A stretch of DNA of 64,000 bases, from NCBI GenBank assembly GCA_030426805.1, contig JAUHXU010000006.1, positions 263,716 through 327,715 of the forward strand. Reading direction: 5' to 3'. Each line of letters starts with the position of its first letter. Position 1 is the first letter of the stretch. The notes below the pieces were generated by a model. That model searched no databases. It was not told the origin of the DNA and saw nothing but the letters and a program-made list of their open reading frames with translations. This document shows, piece after piece, positions 52,154-61,490 of this stretch. Origin of the DNA: a bacterium. Its GTDB lineage: Bacteria; Planctomycetota; JAFGQW01. The position numbers and the translations under genes were made by a program.

Positions 52154-52891
52154 CTACGGTCGGGTCGCGTCGACGGCCAACGTGAGGGGCCCGACCCGCT
52201 CGACCACGACGGGCGCGAAACCGCTCGCGTCGAGCAGGGCGGCGAGTTCCGGCTCGGTGAATGAATGGCCCCCGTAGTCCTGCCCGTGCACGAGTTCCTC
52301 GCCGCCTTCGGGTGCGCGGCAGATCGCCTCCTCGACGAGGCTCGACGCCTCTGCCCGATCGTCGACCGTGTCGGTGAGTCGGTTGACGGTGCAGCGAAAG
52401 CGTCCGCTCGGCGCGAGGACCCGGTGCACCTCGCGGAAGTAGCGGCGGATCAGGTCGAGTGGCATGTGGATCGCCGCTGCGTGCATCACGACGCAGTGGG
52501 TGGTCCCATCGCGCAGGAACTCGAGGCCGTGCCCACCGGACCGCACGACGTCGACGTTCGGATGGTCGCGGGTTTCGTGGCGCGCGTGTGCGAGCATCGT
52601 GGCGGAGATGTCGACGCCGATCGCGATGCGAAACGCCGGTGCGAGCCGGGCGAGCAGTCGGGCCGGGCCGCAGCCCACGTCGAGCAGGACCTGGTTCGAG
52701 AGACGGTCGGGATCGAGCCCGCGCAGAAACCACGCCGCTTCGCCGTCGGCGTGCGACGCCCACTCCGCCTCGTCGCGACTCTTCGTCGCCGTGAAGAATC
52801 GGAAGTCGACCCGTGCGCGTTGCTCCCAGCGCTCTCGCATGTCGCGAAGGAAGCCGTGCTCGGCACTGCTGAATCGTGGCCCGTCACCCAT
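52154..52891 (-). CDS. Class I SAM-dependent methyltransferase
   Basis: Cytoplasmic methyltransferase of 245 residues from ATG 52891, chosen because AAGG lies nine bases upstream; a second ATG at 52924 would add 11 residues without a ribosome binding site. Motif I is VLLDVGCGPARLLARLAP (about 67-84). It is followed by GVDISATMLAHARHE and a C-terminal domain with FREVHRVLAPSGRFRCTVNR. This is the Methyltransf_11/UbiE-like type. The segment AAAIHMPLDLIRRYFREV resembles lipid- or quinone-methylating enzymes, but the substrate is unknown. It is convergent with the BamE-like gene, 12 bases apart. Confidence 0.82.
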   Translation of the reverse strand: MGDGPRFSSAEHGFLRDMRERWEQRARVDFRFFTATKSRDEAEWASHADGEAAWFLRGLDPDRLSNQVLLDVGCGPARLLARLAPAFRIAIGVDISATMLAHARHETRDHPNVDVVRSGGHGLEFLRDGTTHCVVMHAAAIHMPLDLIRRYFREVHRVLAPSGRFRCTVNRLTDTVDDRAEASSLVEEAICRAPEGGEELVHGQDYGGHSFTEPELAALLDASGFAPVVVERVGPLTLAVDATRP

Positions 52892-52963
52892 ATCCGTCGA
52901 CCTTCGCTCGTTCCCGCGATCCATTAGGCTACCATGGCGGGAGAGACGGTTCCGATCGACTTT

Positions 52964-53031
52964 TGTCCCTCAACGTTGCCATATTTCCGTTTGAAGCGCT
53001 TCAAACGCGAATGTGGCAGCGTTCGAGGACA
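52964..53031. repeat. 68-bp palindromic REP-like element, copy 1
   Basis: A near-perfect palindrome: left arm TGTCCCTCAACGTTGCCATA and onward, centre GAAGC/GCTTC at 52997/52998, right arm AATGTGGCAGCGTTCGAGGACA region mirrored. The flanks ATCGACTT (left) and GAT (right) are shared with copy 2. It ends 24 bases before the start codon of the HEAT protein gene. Form and sequence resemble REP/BIME elements mobilised by RAYT transposases in other bacteria; no such transposase is in this window. Confidence 0.8.
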
Positions 53032-53055
53032 GATTCGCGATTTGAGAGTGCTGAC

Positions 53056-56000
53056 ATGCATCGTTCGATCCCGACACTGCTCCTCGTCCTCGCGGTCGGC
53101 GCGGCGTCCGCCGCGGCGCAGGACACCGCATCTGCCACCGCGATCGACCTGGAGGGCGCGAAAGCGCGCGGCAGCCGCGCCGCTCGATTCGACGACCCGA
53201 CGGTCGGCGCGGCGCTCCGCTGGTCCGTCGAGGAGGGGCGCAAGGCGTTCACGCTCGACCTACCGCCGGGCGGTGTGACGCTCTCGCCGACGACATCGCT
53301 GCACCTCGCGTTGCGCGCGCCGACGCCCCTCGGAACCGAGACGATCTACGTGCGTCTCGCGACCACCAAGGGCGACTACTGGTCGCGCCCGATACCGGTC
53401 GCGGGCGCGGAGTGGCAACGCGTCGGCTTGCCGTTCGCGTCGTTCTCGCGCCGCGGCACGCCCGACCCGAAGAAGATCGAGCGGTTGATGCTCGTCGGCT
53501 TCCGCAGCAAGCGCGCGTTCACGCTCGAGGTCGCAGGCGTTCGGTTCGCGACGGACGATGCGGCATCGGTCGCCGCGCGTGCGCGCCTCTTCGACTTCGA
53601 GTCGGGCGACGGCTACGAGTCGGCACGCGCCTCGGCCGGTCGCGTCGCGCGCGCCGAGCACGACGGCGTTCGTTGCCTCGCGTGGAAGGCCGGGGACAAG
53701 GCCGACGCCCACCTGAGCCTGCGGCCCGTGCCCGAGGAACTCGCGACGTGTGCGGCCGTCGGCTTTCGGATCTGTGCGGATCCCGCGGTGAAGGGGGTGG
53801 CGCTGCGACTCTACGACCGTCGCGGCGGCTACATCGAGCATCCCGTCGGCGACGTCGGTCCGGCGTGGCGCGAACACACGGCGCGCCTCGCGGACATGAC
53901 GATGACAGCGAAAGACCCGTTCGATCCGACCCGGCCGATGCTCGTGCGTTGGATCGTGCCGGACCCGAAGGGCGCGGTCGTGCGGATCGACGACGTGCGG
54001 TTCGTCGAGGGGAAGGCCGGAACCGAGAGTTGGGTGAGCGACCCGCCGTGGTCGATCGCACTCGACGCGCCGGGCGCGCTCGACCAGTTCGCGGTCGCGG
54101 ACTCGGAGGCCCGCATCGTCGACGGCACCGCCGTGCTCCGGTGGGATGTGCCGTCGACGCTCGACCAGCACCGTAGCGGGACGTCGTGGAACCCGGAGCT
54201 GGCACTCGTCGGGCGGCCGAAGAATCCGGAGCGGTACGACGTGCTCCACCTTCGACTGCGGGCCGAGCGGGTCGACGGTCTCACGGCGTCCGAGGAGATC
54301 GCGATCGCGGTCGGCGAGCGCGGCAAGCGCGTTCTCGTGTCCGATACCGTCCGCGACGTGTTCGTCCCGCTGACCTCCGGCTTGCGCCGCTCGCCGCCGA
54401 CCGCCGAGACCGAGATCGTGCTGCGCACGACGAAGACTGAGTTGAGTGCGGGGGCGATCGAGATCCACGCGATCCAGTGGATTCGCTTGTCCGACCCCGC
54501 ACGCGCGCGCATGACGCGGTTCGACAAGTACCTCGACGAGAACACCGACACGATGAAGGTCGCGTCGATCATGCGCCTCGTCGCAGCGAGTCGAACCGTG
54601 GCGACGACCAGCGTTCGGTGGCGTGCGGTGACGGTACTGAACTACCTCGGCGGTGCGAGCGCGGTCCGCGGGCTCGTCGAGATGCTCGACGACCCGGCCC
54701 CGATCGTGTCGAGCGTGGCGGTCGACAAGCTCAAGCTGCAGGGCGGCGCATCAGCCGCGCTCGTGAACCACCTCGCGACCACCGTACTCGGGTCGGAGCC
54801 GGATCGAACCTTCCCGGCGTGCATCGCGCTCCATGAGCTGAAGGTCCCGATCGCCAAGGCGTTGCTCTCGGTCCACGGCGATGACGATCCGGTCCGATCG
54901 GCGCGACTGTTGGTGGCTGTCATGCTGACGTCGAGGGGTGGCGGCAGCAGCGATCCGGCGGTGTCGCGCCTCGCGCTCGATCTGCTCGACGAGCCGAACG
55001 TGCGCCCGGAGGATCGTAGCGTCGCGATGAACTACCTCGCGGGCGGTGGCGCCAACGTGCCGGACCTGATCGAACTCGCCGGTCGCGGTGATCCGGCGCT
55101 TCTCGACATCGCGCGGCGGACCGTCGCGCAGACGAAGCCGCAAGCACTCATCGAGATCCAGGCCGGCGACCGTACCGCCGAGCCGCTCCTCCCCGCGGCG
55201 TTTGCCGCGATGCGGGGGGATGCCGACGACGACGCGCTCGAGGTCGCGAAGCGCGGACTTGCGGCCGGCGATCCGGAGATCCGTTGTGCTGTGCTCCGCG
55301 CGATCGGTGGGCGCATTCCGTGGAGTCCGGGCCGGCCGCTCGTCGAGCGTGCCCTCGGCGATGCGTCGGCGCGGGTGCGCGCCGCGGCGGTCGATGCACT
55401 CGCGAACGAGAGTTGGTTGCGTGACGCGGTCCCGCGATTCCTCGAGGCGCTCGACGATCCCGAGCCCGTGGTGCAGAACGCGGCCGCGACGGCGCTCCTC
55501 CGGGTCGACCTCTGGTCGCGCGCGCGCGGGCCGATCGAGAACGCGGCGTTCACGGCGCGGCTCGCGGAGGCGGGGGCGCGCGAGGCGTGGATCGAACGGG
55601 CCGTCGCTCACGTGGCCACACGTCTCCAGGACGTCACGGTCGCGGTGGATCGGGCCAACCTTCTCCTCTCACTGGTCGCGTATGCCACGCCGGCCGCGCG
55701 ACCGGTGTTTCGCGAGGCACTCGCATCGCCGCACGCGCTCGAAGTGCGGGTCGCGCTGTGGGGGCTCCTGTTGCTCGGCGACACACCCGACGACGCGATG
55801 CTCGCGACCCTGAAGCACCGCGATGCCGGCGTCCGGATGCTCGCGGCGAAGACACTCGCGATGTGGCGGGTCGCCGGCGCGGGCGATCACCTCGCCACCG
55901 TCGCGCCGCCGCACGGCCACAGCGCGACGCTGGAATTCACGATCGCACTCGGGCGGTCCGGCGGTGAGGCCGCAATCGCGAGGCTGCGCGAGTTCCTGAA

Positions 56001-56526
56001 GCGCGACGATGTCCTCGGCGACTACGCGGCGTTGGCGCTCGCGGAGGTCGATGCCCCGGCCGTCCGCGAGCGACTCCGAGCGGTTGTCGCGCGCGGCGGC
56101 GCGGTGGGACGTGCGTTGGCCGCGCGTGCGCTCGCACGGCTCGGGGACGAGGCGGCGCGCGCCGTCGCGACTGCGCGGCCCGCAGATTCCGGCCTCGCGT
56201 TCACCGTCTCGGTCGCGCGCGCCTGGCTCGAGGCGCCCGAGACGATGCGTCGCGCGGCCGGCACCGCGCTGCGAGTCGGAGACGGGCTGCTCCAACCGAT
56301 CGGCACGATCCTCGAACGGGCGTCGCGCGACAGCGGCATCGCGATCCGACTCGGTCCGCCCCTCGACGCGATCGCGAACCTGCCGTACGGCGTAATGCTC
56401 CCGGTGAACGGCCCGACCCTGAACGCGATCGAGTTCCTCGACTTCCTCGGGACCGCCTCGGGCGCCGCCGTCGAACTCGTCGCGAGCGAGGATGGCCTGC
56501 TGCTGCGCGCGGCGAAGCAGGAGTAG
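53056..56526 (+). CDS. Large exported HEAT-repeat protein with carbohydrate-binding-like N-terminus
   Basis: Exported protein of 1156 residues. ATG 53056 starts the signal MHRSIPTLLLVLAVGAASAA (cleavage after AAQ); only GAGAG precedes it. Residues about 25-470 hold three beta-sandwich-like units (TTSLHLALRAPTPLGTETIY, then AVGFRICADPAVKGVALRLY) that resemble CBM11/CIA30-type modules. Residues about 480-1070 are HEAT repeats, e.g. ASAVRGLVEMLDDPAPIVSS and VRAAAVDALANESWLRDAVP. The last 75 residues resemble a short secretin-N/STN domain (VMLPVNGPTLNAIEFLDFLG). No catalytic residues. The gene is bracketed on both sides by the 68-bp palindromes (24 bases before the start, 16 bases after the stop), an unusual arrangement. 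Confidence 0.8.
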   Translation: MHRSIPTLLLVLAVGAASAAAQDTASATAIDLEGAKARGSRAARFDDPTVGAALRWSVEEGRKAFTLDLPPGGVTLSPTTSLHLALRAPTPLGTETIYVRLATTKGDYWSRPIPVAGAEWQRVGLPFASFSRRGTPDPKKIERLMLVGFRSKRAFTLEVAGVRFATDDAASVAARARLFDFESGDGYESARASAGRVARAEHDGVRCLAWKAGDKADAHLSLRPVPEELATCAAVGFRICADPAVKGVALRLYDRRGGYIEHPVGDVGPAWREHTARLADMTMTAKDPFDPTRPMLVRWIVPDPKGAVVRIDDVRFVEGKAGTESWVSDPPWSIALDAPGALDQFAVADSEARIVDGTAVLRWDVPSTLDQHRSGTSWNPELALVGRPKNPERYDVLHLRLRAERVDGLTASEEIAIAVGERGKRVLVSDTVRDVFVPLTSGLRRSPPTAETEIVLRTTKTELSAGAIEIHAIQWIRLSDPARARMTRFDKYLDENTDTMKVASIMRLVAASRTVATTSVRWRAVTVLNYLGGASAVRGLVEMLDDPAPIVSSVAVDKLKLQGGASAALVNHLATTVLGSEPDRTFPACIALHELKVPIAKALLSVHGDDDPVRSARLLVAVMLTSRGGGSSDPAVSRLALDLLDEPNVRPEDRSVAMNYLAGGGANVPDLIELAGRGDPALLDIARRTVAQTKPQALIEIQAGDRTAEPLLPAAFAAMRGDADDDALEVAKRGLAAGDPEIRCAVLRAIGGRIPWSPGRPLVERALGDASARVRAAAVDALANESWLRDAVPRFLEALDDPEPVVQNAAATALLRVDLWSRARGPIENAAFTARLAEAGAREAWIERAVAHVATRLQDVTVAVDRANLLLSLVAYATPAARPVFREALASPHALEVRVALWGLLLLGDTPDDAMLATLKHRDAGVRMLAAKTLAMWRVAGAGDHLATVAPPHGHSATLEFTIALGRSGGEAAIARLREFLKRDDVLGDYAALALAEVDAPAVRERLRAVVARGGAVGRALAARALARLGDEAARAVATARPADSGLAFTVSVARAWLEAPETMRRAAGTALRVGDGLLQPIGTILERASRDSGIAIRLGPPLDAIANLPYGVMLPVNGPTLNAIEFLDFLGTASGAAVELVASEDGLLLRAAKQE

Positions 56527-56542
56527 CTTTCACATCGACTTC

Positions 56543-56610
56543 TGTCCCTCAACGCTGCCATATTCTCGTTTGAAGCGCTTCAAACGCGAATGTGGCAGCG
56601 TTCGGGGACA
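56543..56610. repeat. 68-bp palindromic REP-like element, copy 2
   Basis: Same palindrome as 52964-53031 in the same orientation, identical at 64 of 68 positions (differences at positions 13, 23, 24 and 63). Centre at 56576/56577. It starts 16 bases after the HEAT gene stop and ends 19 bases before the protease stop codon, where a 14-base second half CCTCGTTTGAAGCC follows. Confidence 0.8.
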
Positions 56611-56629
56611 GATCCTCGTTTGAAGCCGG

Positions 56630-58885
56630 CTACTGCACCTTCAGGGTCCAGAGGTTCGACACGATGTTCGTTCCCCCGGACACGACGGCCTGGGTGTAGA
56701 CCGTGAGCCCGCGGACGACCGGCGCGTTCGGCACGGCGACTGCGAAGTTCGCGGTCCCTGTGCCGCCGAGTCCGCCGATCACCAGGGGCACGATCGGCGG
56801 CGCGAGGTCGAGCGTGCCGATTCCGGCGAGCGTCGTCTTCGCACTGGCGAGCGACACCGCGTAGATGTAGGCGCCGTTCGGTTCACGGGCCGCCCCCAGC
56901 GTGTAGTTGACGGTCGTGCCGATCGCCGGGGTAGAGGTGTTCGCGGTGAGCGCGGCGACGTTGTCGTCCACGGTCTTCACGATCACGTCGTCGATGCAAC
57001 AGTCGGTCAGGGAGTCGTTCGGGTTGTCCTGGACCCACAGCCGGACCTTCATCTGGTTCGTGTAGGTCCCCGGAATCGTCACACTGGCCAGGCGCCACGC
57101 GGACTGGGTCGTCGTGTCGCGCCAGATCTGCGTCCATGACGAGCCGTTGTCGGTCGAGACGTCTACCTGCAGGAAGTCGTTGAGCTGCGTGAGGATCACG
57201 AGCCAGTATGCGAACTCCAGCGTTGCGGTTCCGGCCGGCACGCCGCTGAGGTCGAACGTCGGGCTGACGATGGACGTCTTGCCGCTGTCCACGTCGTGCT
57301 GCGACGTGGTCTGGCCGCGGAGGCCGTTCTCCGTGATGTAGCAGATCGTGCCGTTCGGCGTGTTGTCGTCCTCCGGTTGGTTCTGGCCCGATGCGAACGG
57401 ATCGGCGCGCTCGAAGCGTCCGGTCGCTGCGTTGTCGCCTGGGTCGGGCGTCCAGCCGGTGGCGGTCTCGAAATCGTCGCTGAACAGCACGGCCGAGTGG
57501 CCCACCGTGAAGGTGAACGGTCCGATCGAGCCCTGGTTGTTGTTCGCGTCGGTCGCCGTAAGTGAGTAGCTGATTCGCGCCACCGCGGGTTGGGCGGGGA
57601 TCGCGGCCGAGTATTCGTCACCGCTGCCGCGCAGCATTCCGACCGTCGTCGGTGTGCCGCCGTTGACCGCGTAGGTCAGCACCGCGCTCGAGATGTTGGA
57701 GCCGCCGCTGACGATCGTCGATCGCACGACGTAGTTGTTGACGACGTCGGCGGTGTCCGCGAGCGGCGCGTGTGCAAGCTGCACGAACAGGGTGCTCAGT
57801 GCCGCCTGGAAGTTCGCGTTCAACAGGAACGTGCCCGAGTTGGCACCGCCACCGGACGAGTTGCATCCGCCGTGGGTGTGGATGCCGACCGCCTGGTTCG
57901 TCGCGTCGTCGATCACCGGCGAGCCGGAGTTGCCGCCGGTCGTGTCGGTCTGGTACTGCAGCCGGTAGTTGCCGCTGCAGTTGCCCGCGGCGCCGAGCGT
58001 GGTGAACGGTCCGGTGTGCGTCTTCTGCGTCTGGTTGCGGGTGCCGGACGCGCTGCCGTAGCCGGTGATCCGGATCGTCGCATTCGCGGTCGGTGCCACC
58101 GTGCGCAGCACGAAGAATGCGTTCTGGCGCTGAAGTGGCGTCTGGTTCTGGTTGTTCGTGCCGGCGAGCATGATGCCCCAGTCGCAGCCGGTTCCGTTGC
58201 CCGCGCCCGCGAGTTCCTGCGTGACCGTGTATTGGTCGATCGGCGGCGGGTGTTGCAGCGTGCCGTTGGACAGCGACTGCGGCACGTTGAACTGCACGAC
58301 CGGGTTCGACCGTCCGAGGCAGTGGCCCGCGGTCAGCAGCAACCCGTTCGGGGTCGCGATCCATGCGGTGCAGCCCACCGGCAAGAGCCGGCAGGTACGC
58401 GCGTCGTTGGAGTTGACTCGGTCATCGGTCGGGCCGCAGATCGTGTCGTTGCCGATTGGGGAGACACCGACGACGGTTGCCGCGAGGTCGATCCGCGCGC
58501 CACGGGTCTGCGGGCCCGCGAACAGACGAACGAGCACCGCGTCGCCGTTGAAGTAGGCCGAGCGTGGAAACCAGTTCTTCATCATCGCTCGGTCGAGCCG
58601 CTGGACCGCGCCGTCCTTGAACGACCTGATCTCGACGTAGCTCGCTCCCGGCAGCGAGTAGCCCGAGAACTTCATCTGCAGCCACCCGGCGTACGGGATC
58701 TCGACCAGGTGCTGCCAGACCATCTGGGTGGCAGCGGTCGGGTTGTCGATCGACGCCGACGACTGTGCGTATGGCGTCTCGAGCGTTGTCGGCGCTTTCA
58801 CCTGCGCAGGCGCGGCCCCGATCGTCGCGATCGTTGCGGCCGCGACGAGCACGGCCGTCCGTACGGAACGGTGCAAGATGAGCAC
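56630..58885 (-). CDS. Secreted trypsin-like serine protease with C-terminal module
   Basis: Exported endopeptidase-like protein of 751 residues. Start GTG 58885 has GGGAGAG upstream; MLILHRSVRTAVLVAAATIA begins the signal. The catalytic triad of the chymotrypsin fold is visible: His188 in LLLTAGHCLG, Asp235 in CDWGIMLAG and Ser320 in TTGGNSGSPVID. After the protease domain (about 140-390) come an Ig-like segment, then a jelly-roll/MAM-like domain near 490-650 (LFSDDFETATGWTPDPGDNA). The final 100 residues are the shared module (TPAIGTTVNYTLGAAREPNG, VPNAPVVRGLTVYTQAVV). It is probably an active secreted protease. It is convergent with the HEAT gene and sits next to copy 2 of the palindrome. 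Confidence 0.85.
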   Translation of the reverse strand: MLILHRSVRTAVLVAAATIATIGAAPAQVKAPTTLETPYAQSSASIDNPTAATQMVWQHLVEIPYAGWLQMKFSGYSLPGASYVEIRSFKDGAVQRLDRAMMKNWFPRSAYFNGDAVLVRLFAGPQTRGARIDLAATVVGVSPIGNDTICGPTDDRVNSNDARTCRLLPVGCTAWIATPNGLLLTAGHCLGRSNPVVQFNVPQSLSNGTLQHPPPIDQYTVTQELAGAGNGTGCDWGIMLAGTNNQNQTPLQRQNAFFVLRTVAPTANATIRITGYGSASGTRNQTQKTHTGPFTTLGAAGNCSGNYRLQYQTDTTGGNSGSPVIDDATNQAVGIHTHGGCNSSGGGANSGTFLLNANFQAALSTLFVQLAHAPLADTADVVNNYVVRSTIVSGGSNISSAVLTYAVNGGTPTTVGMLRGSGDEYSAAIPAQPAVARISYSLTATDANNNQGSIGPFTFTVGHSAVLFSDDFETATGWTPDPGDNAATGRFERADPFASGQNQPEDDNTPNGTICYITENGLRGQTTSQHDVDSGKTSIVSPTFDLSGVPAGTATLEFAYWLVILTQLNDFLQVDVSTDNGSSWTQIWRDTTTQSAWRLASVTIPGTYTNQMKVRLWVQDNPNDSLTDCCIDDVIVKTVDDNVAALTANTSTPAIGTTVNYTLGAAREPNGAYIYAVSLASAKTTLAGIGTLDLAPPIVPLVIGGLGGTGTANFAVAVPNAPVVRGLTVYTQAVVSGGTNIVSNLWTLKVQ

Positions 58886-59013
58886 TGATATCTCTCCCAA
58901 ACTGTCGTGTCTGCCCAGGCGCGAGTCTACGCGTCGGCCGGTCTCGCTTGTCACGGCATTGTAACGCGGACTCGGCTCTCAGGGCGAGGCCGGCGCCGAT
59001 CGACCGCCGCTCA

Positions 59014-61320
59014 TCACGGGCAGAACACGATCTCGAGGCCGTCGGATGCGTCGACGTGCTGCGGGCCGGCGGCGAACGCCTGCAGATAGACGCGCGCGCC
59101 GACGAGCCACGGCGCATTCGGCACCGGCAGCGCGAAGCGGTAGCTGCCGTCCGGCGCGGTCTTGAACGGCAGCGCGACGACCGGGGCGCCGACCAGGACG
59201 CTCACCCCGAGCGACGGCGCGACGCGATGCACCGCTGCAGCCGCGAGGACGAGCTGCCCCGGCACTTGCGTCGGGGCGCGTGTGACGTCAATCGTCGCGA
59301 CGCGTCCGACCCTGGGTGCCGTTGCCGCGGTGAGTCGCATCCGGTTCGTCGTCGGGTCGAGCGCCGAGTAGGTCCGTGTCGCGCACGCGCCCGGGTCGTT
59401 CGGTCGTCCGGGCGTCGTCGCCGCGAACGTCACCCATGGCGACGGCCGGTCGAAGAGGCGTCCGGTCGAAACGTCGTCGTACTGCCGGCCGAACTGCACG
59501 CGGTCGAGCAGCGTCTTGCCGTCGGCGTCGAACAGCGCGATCTCCTCGCCTCCCTTGTCGAGCTTGAACGTCGCGTGCAGCGGTCCGTCGCCCGGCTGGT
59601 CGTCGGCCCACACGAGCAGGGCCCCGCCGCTCGGGATCACGTGGCCGGGAGGGATCCGCCACTTGGTGGGCGTGTCGACGTCGTCGGTGAGATACATGCC
59701 GCTTACCGCCAGCGGCGCGGCCGTCGGGTTGACGATCTCGAGCCAGTCGTCGCGATCACCCCGCTCGTCGCGGAGGCCGTTCGTGTTCGCGGCGAGGAAC
59801 TCGTTCAGGAGGGCGCTGCCGAGCGTCGGACGGACTCGGTAACGGTGCGGCCGATGACCGGCGTTGTAGGGGGAGAAGCGGAGGCCGACGAAGTTGCCCG
59901 CTTCGATGTAGTACTCGATTTCAGTGCCGGCGGTTTGCGCGGGAATCGCCGCGCCGAATACACCGTCGTTCGCCGCGCCGTCGCGGTGCTGCCCGTCGTC
60001 GTGCATCGTGATGCGGCGGTAGTTCCCCCGGTTGCGGTAGTAGAGATGGACGTGTTCGATGCCGTTCTTCGCGTCGATTGCGCGCAGGGTCACCCAGGCC
60101 GGGTCGACGGCGCCAGGCTGTGTCGGCGTGCGGGTGTGACGGTCGAGGGCGGGGCCGGCCGGGAACTTGTTCAGCAGGAACGCTCGGCGCTGGGCGAAGT
60201 ATTGCGCGTGCCCGTAGAACGTCGTGAGGCCGCTGGTGACGCGCTGCGTCAGATTGCGCCGGAAGTCGTCGTAGGGGTAGAGCTTCTTCGGGTCGGCCTT
60301 CACCTCGGCATCGAGCAACGCGTGGACACGTAGCGCCTCGGGTACGATCGCCGCGAGGTCGAGCGAGCGCTCGGCGGCGATCCGCGCGAATGCCCTCACG
60401 CGCCGGTCGAAGTGGGAATGTCGCAACGGGCGGAAGTAGATGATGGATCCGTAGTCCCACGTCGGCTGGTTCAACGTCAGGTTCAGGTCCCACGGGATTG
60501 TCGAGATTCGCCCGTGGTGCGGATCGGAGTAGATGTAGTAGTTGTGGCTGAGCAGCCCATCGGTGTTCGCGATCGCCACACCGACGCCGAGTTGGCGCGC
60601 GATCTGATTCATGTCGAACACCTGCGGCGCGATCGTGGGCATCGTCGCCTGTGTGGCGCCGTAGACCGCAGACAGCGCGCCGATCAGGTCCAGATAGGCG
60701 GTCGTGCTCGGTGCCGACACGAGTGGCTGAGTGAGGAAATACGACGCCGGCGCGTTGTCGACGTAGACCATCGGGCTTTGGCCCTTGTAGCGGTGGCCGC
60801 TCGAGTCCCGGAACCACTCGTCGAGGAAGTCGACGTTCGTCGGTTGGACGTTGATGTAGACGCCCCAACTCTGGTTGTTGATCACGAGCTTGACGAAGCT
60901 CACCTTCGGCGCCGGGGTGAACTCACGGAACATTCGGTAGCAGAGGTACTCGCGGAGGAACGTCGGGTCCCAGAACCCGTTGTTCAGGTTGAGCGATCGG
61001 TAGCCGTAGATCCGCTGGCCGGACACGAACGCGTCGAGCTTGATCTTGAACGGGAGCTTTCGCGAGTTGAACGCGAACGGGATGGCGTACGACGTGCCGC
61101 CGCGAAGCCGGACGCCCACATGGCGATACGTGCGGTTGTCGACCTGCAGGTCGGCGCGGATGTAGGTCTCGCTCTGCTTGTTTGCGAGCAGGTCACTCCA
61201 CCAGGTCGCCTGCGCGAAGGTCAGGTGCAGCGTTCGCACCCTGTTCACGTCGTAGATGTCCTGCGCCTCGATCGAGCCGACCGCCAGGACGACGAGGGCC
61301 ACGCATCGCAGTCTTCGCAC
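59014..61320 (-). CDS. CotH-family protein with lamin-tail domain and C-terminal module
   Basis: Exported protein of 768 residues. Start GTG 61320 follows GGAGGT; signal MRRLRCVALVVLAVGSIEAQ. Residues 25-400 are a CotH kinase-fold domain: VRLRGGTSYAIPFAFNSRK, YGYRSLNLNNGFWDPTFLRE, KLVINNQSWGVYINVQPTN and STIPWDLNLTLNQPTWDYGS (Asp278 at the position expected for metal binding). A lamin-tail domain follows near 500-620 (LLNEFLAANTNG, DDWLEIVNPTAAPLAVSGMY). The last 110 residues are a variant of the shared module (VPNAPWLVGARVYLQAFAAG). CotH in Bacillus phosphorylates spore-coat proteins; the bacterial extracellular role of this lineage is not established. Function inferred only. Confidence 0.83.
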   Translation of the reverse strand: MRRLRCVALVVLAVGSIEAQDIYDVNRVRTLHLTFAQATWWSDLLANKQSETYIRADLQVDNRTYRHVGVRLRGGTSYAIPFAFNSRKLPFKIKLDAFVSGQRIYGYRSLNLNNGFWDPTFLREYLCYRMFREFTPAPKVSFVKLVINNQSWGVYINVQPTNVDFLDEWFRDSSGHRYKGQSPMVYVDNAPASYFLTQPLVSAPSTTAYLDLIGALSAVYGATQATMPTIAPQVFDMNQIARQLGVGVAIANTDGLLSHNYYIYSDPHHGRISTIPWDLNLTLNQPTWDYGSIIYFRPLRHSHFDRRVRAFARIAAERSLDLAAIVPEALRVHALLDAEVKADPKKLYPYDDFRRNLTQRVTSGLTTFYGHAQYFAQRRAFLLNKFPAGPALDRHTRTPTQPGAVDPAWVTLRAIDAKNGIEHVHLYYRNRGNYRRITMHDDGQHRDGAANDGVFGAAIPAQTAGTEIEYYIEAGNFVGLRFSPYNAGHRPHRYRVRPTLGSALLNEFLAANTNGLRDERGDRDDWLEIVNPTAAPLAVSGMYLTDDVDTPTKWRIPPGHVIPSGGALLVWADDQPGDGPLHATFKLDKGGEEIALFDADGKTLLDRVQFGRQYDDVSTGRLFDRPSPWVTFAATTPGRPNDPGACATRTYSALDPTTNRMRLTAATAPRVGRVATIDVTRAPTQVPGQLVLAAAAVHRVAPSLGVSVLVGAPVVALPFKTAPDGSYRFALPVPNAPWLVGARVYLQAFAAGPQHVDASDGLEIVFCP

Positions 61321-61429
61321 ACACCACCTCCGGGGAGAGCACTGCCACCGGCAGTCTATCCGACCCCGCCGGGGATCTCACCTGCGATGCAGTGCGCCCG
61401 CGCTCGGGCGCCTCATGCCGAACGACGCG

Positions 61430-61451
61430 ATTGTGGCAGCGGTAGGGGACA
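61430..61451. repeat. Decayed half of the REP-like palindrome
   Basis: ATTGTGGCAGCGGTAGGGGACA matches the right arm of the 68-bp palindromes (AATGTGGCAGCGTTCGGGGACA) at 19 of 22 positions. The left arm is absent. It lies in the 170-bp region between divergent genes 61320 and 61491. Confidence 0.6.
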
Positions 61452-61490
61452 AATCCACTCTTTGTACGAGGGTAGTGGTATTCTCGTGTC

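Noticed and set aside
52964..56610. Composite transposon or IS ends around the HEAT gene
   Set aside because: No transposase is encoded, no target-site duplication is evident, and the elements are palindromes rather than IS termini. A REP-like cassette fits better.
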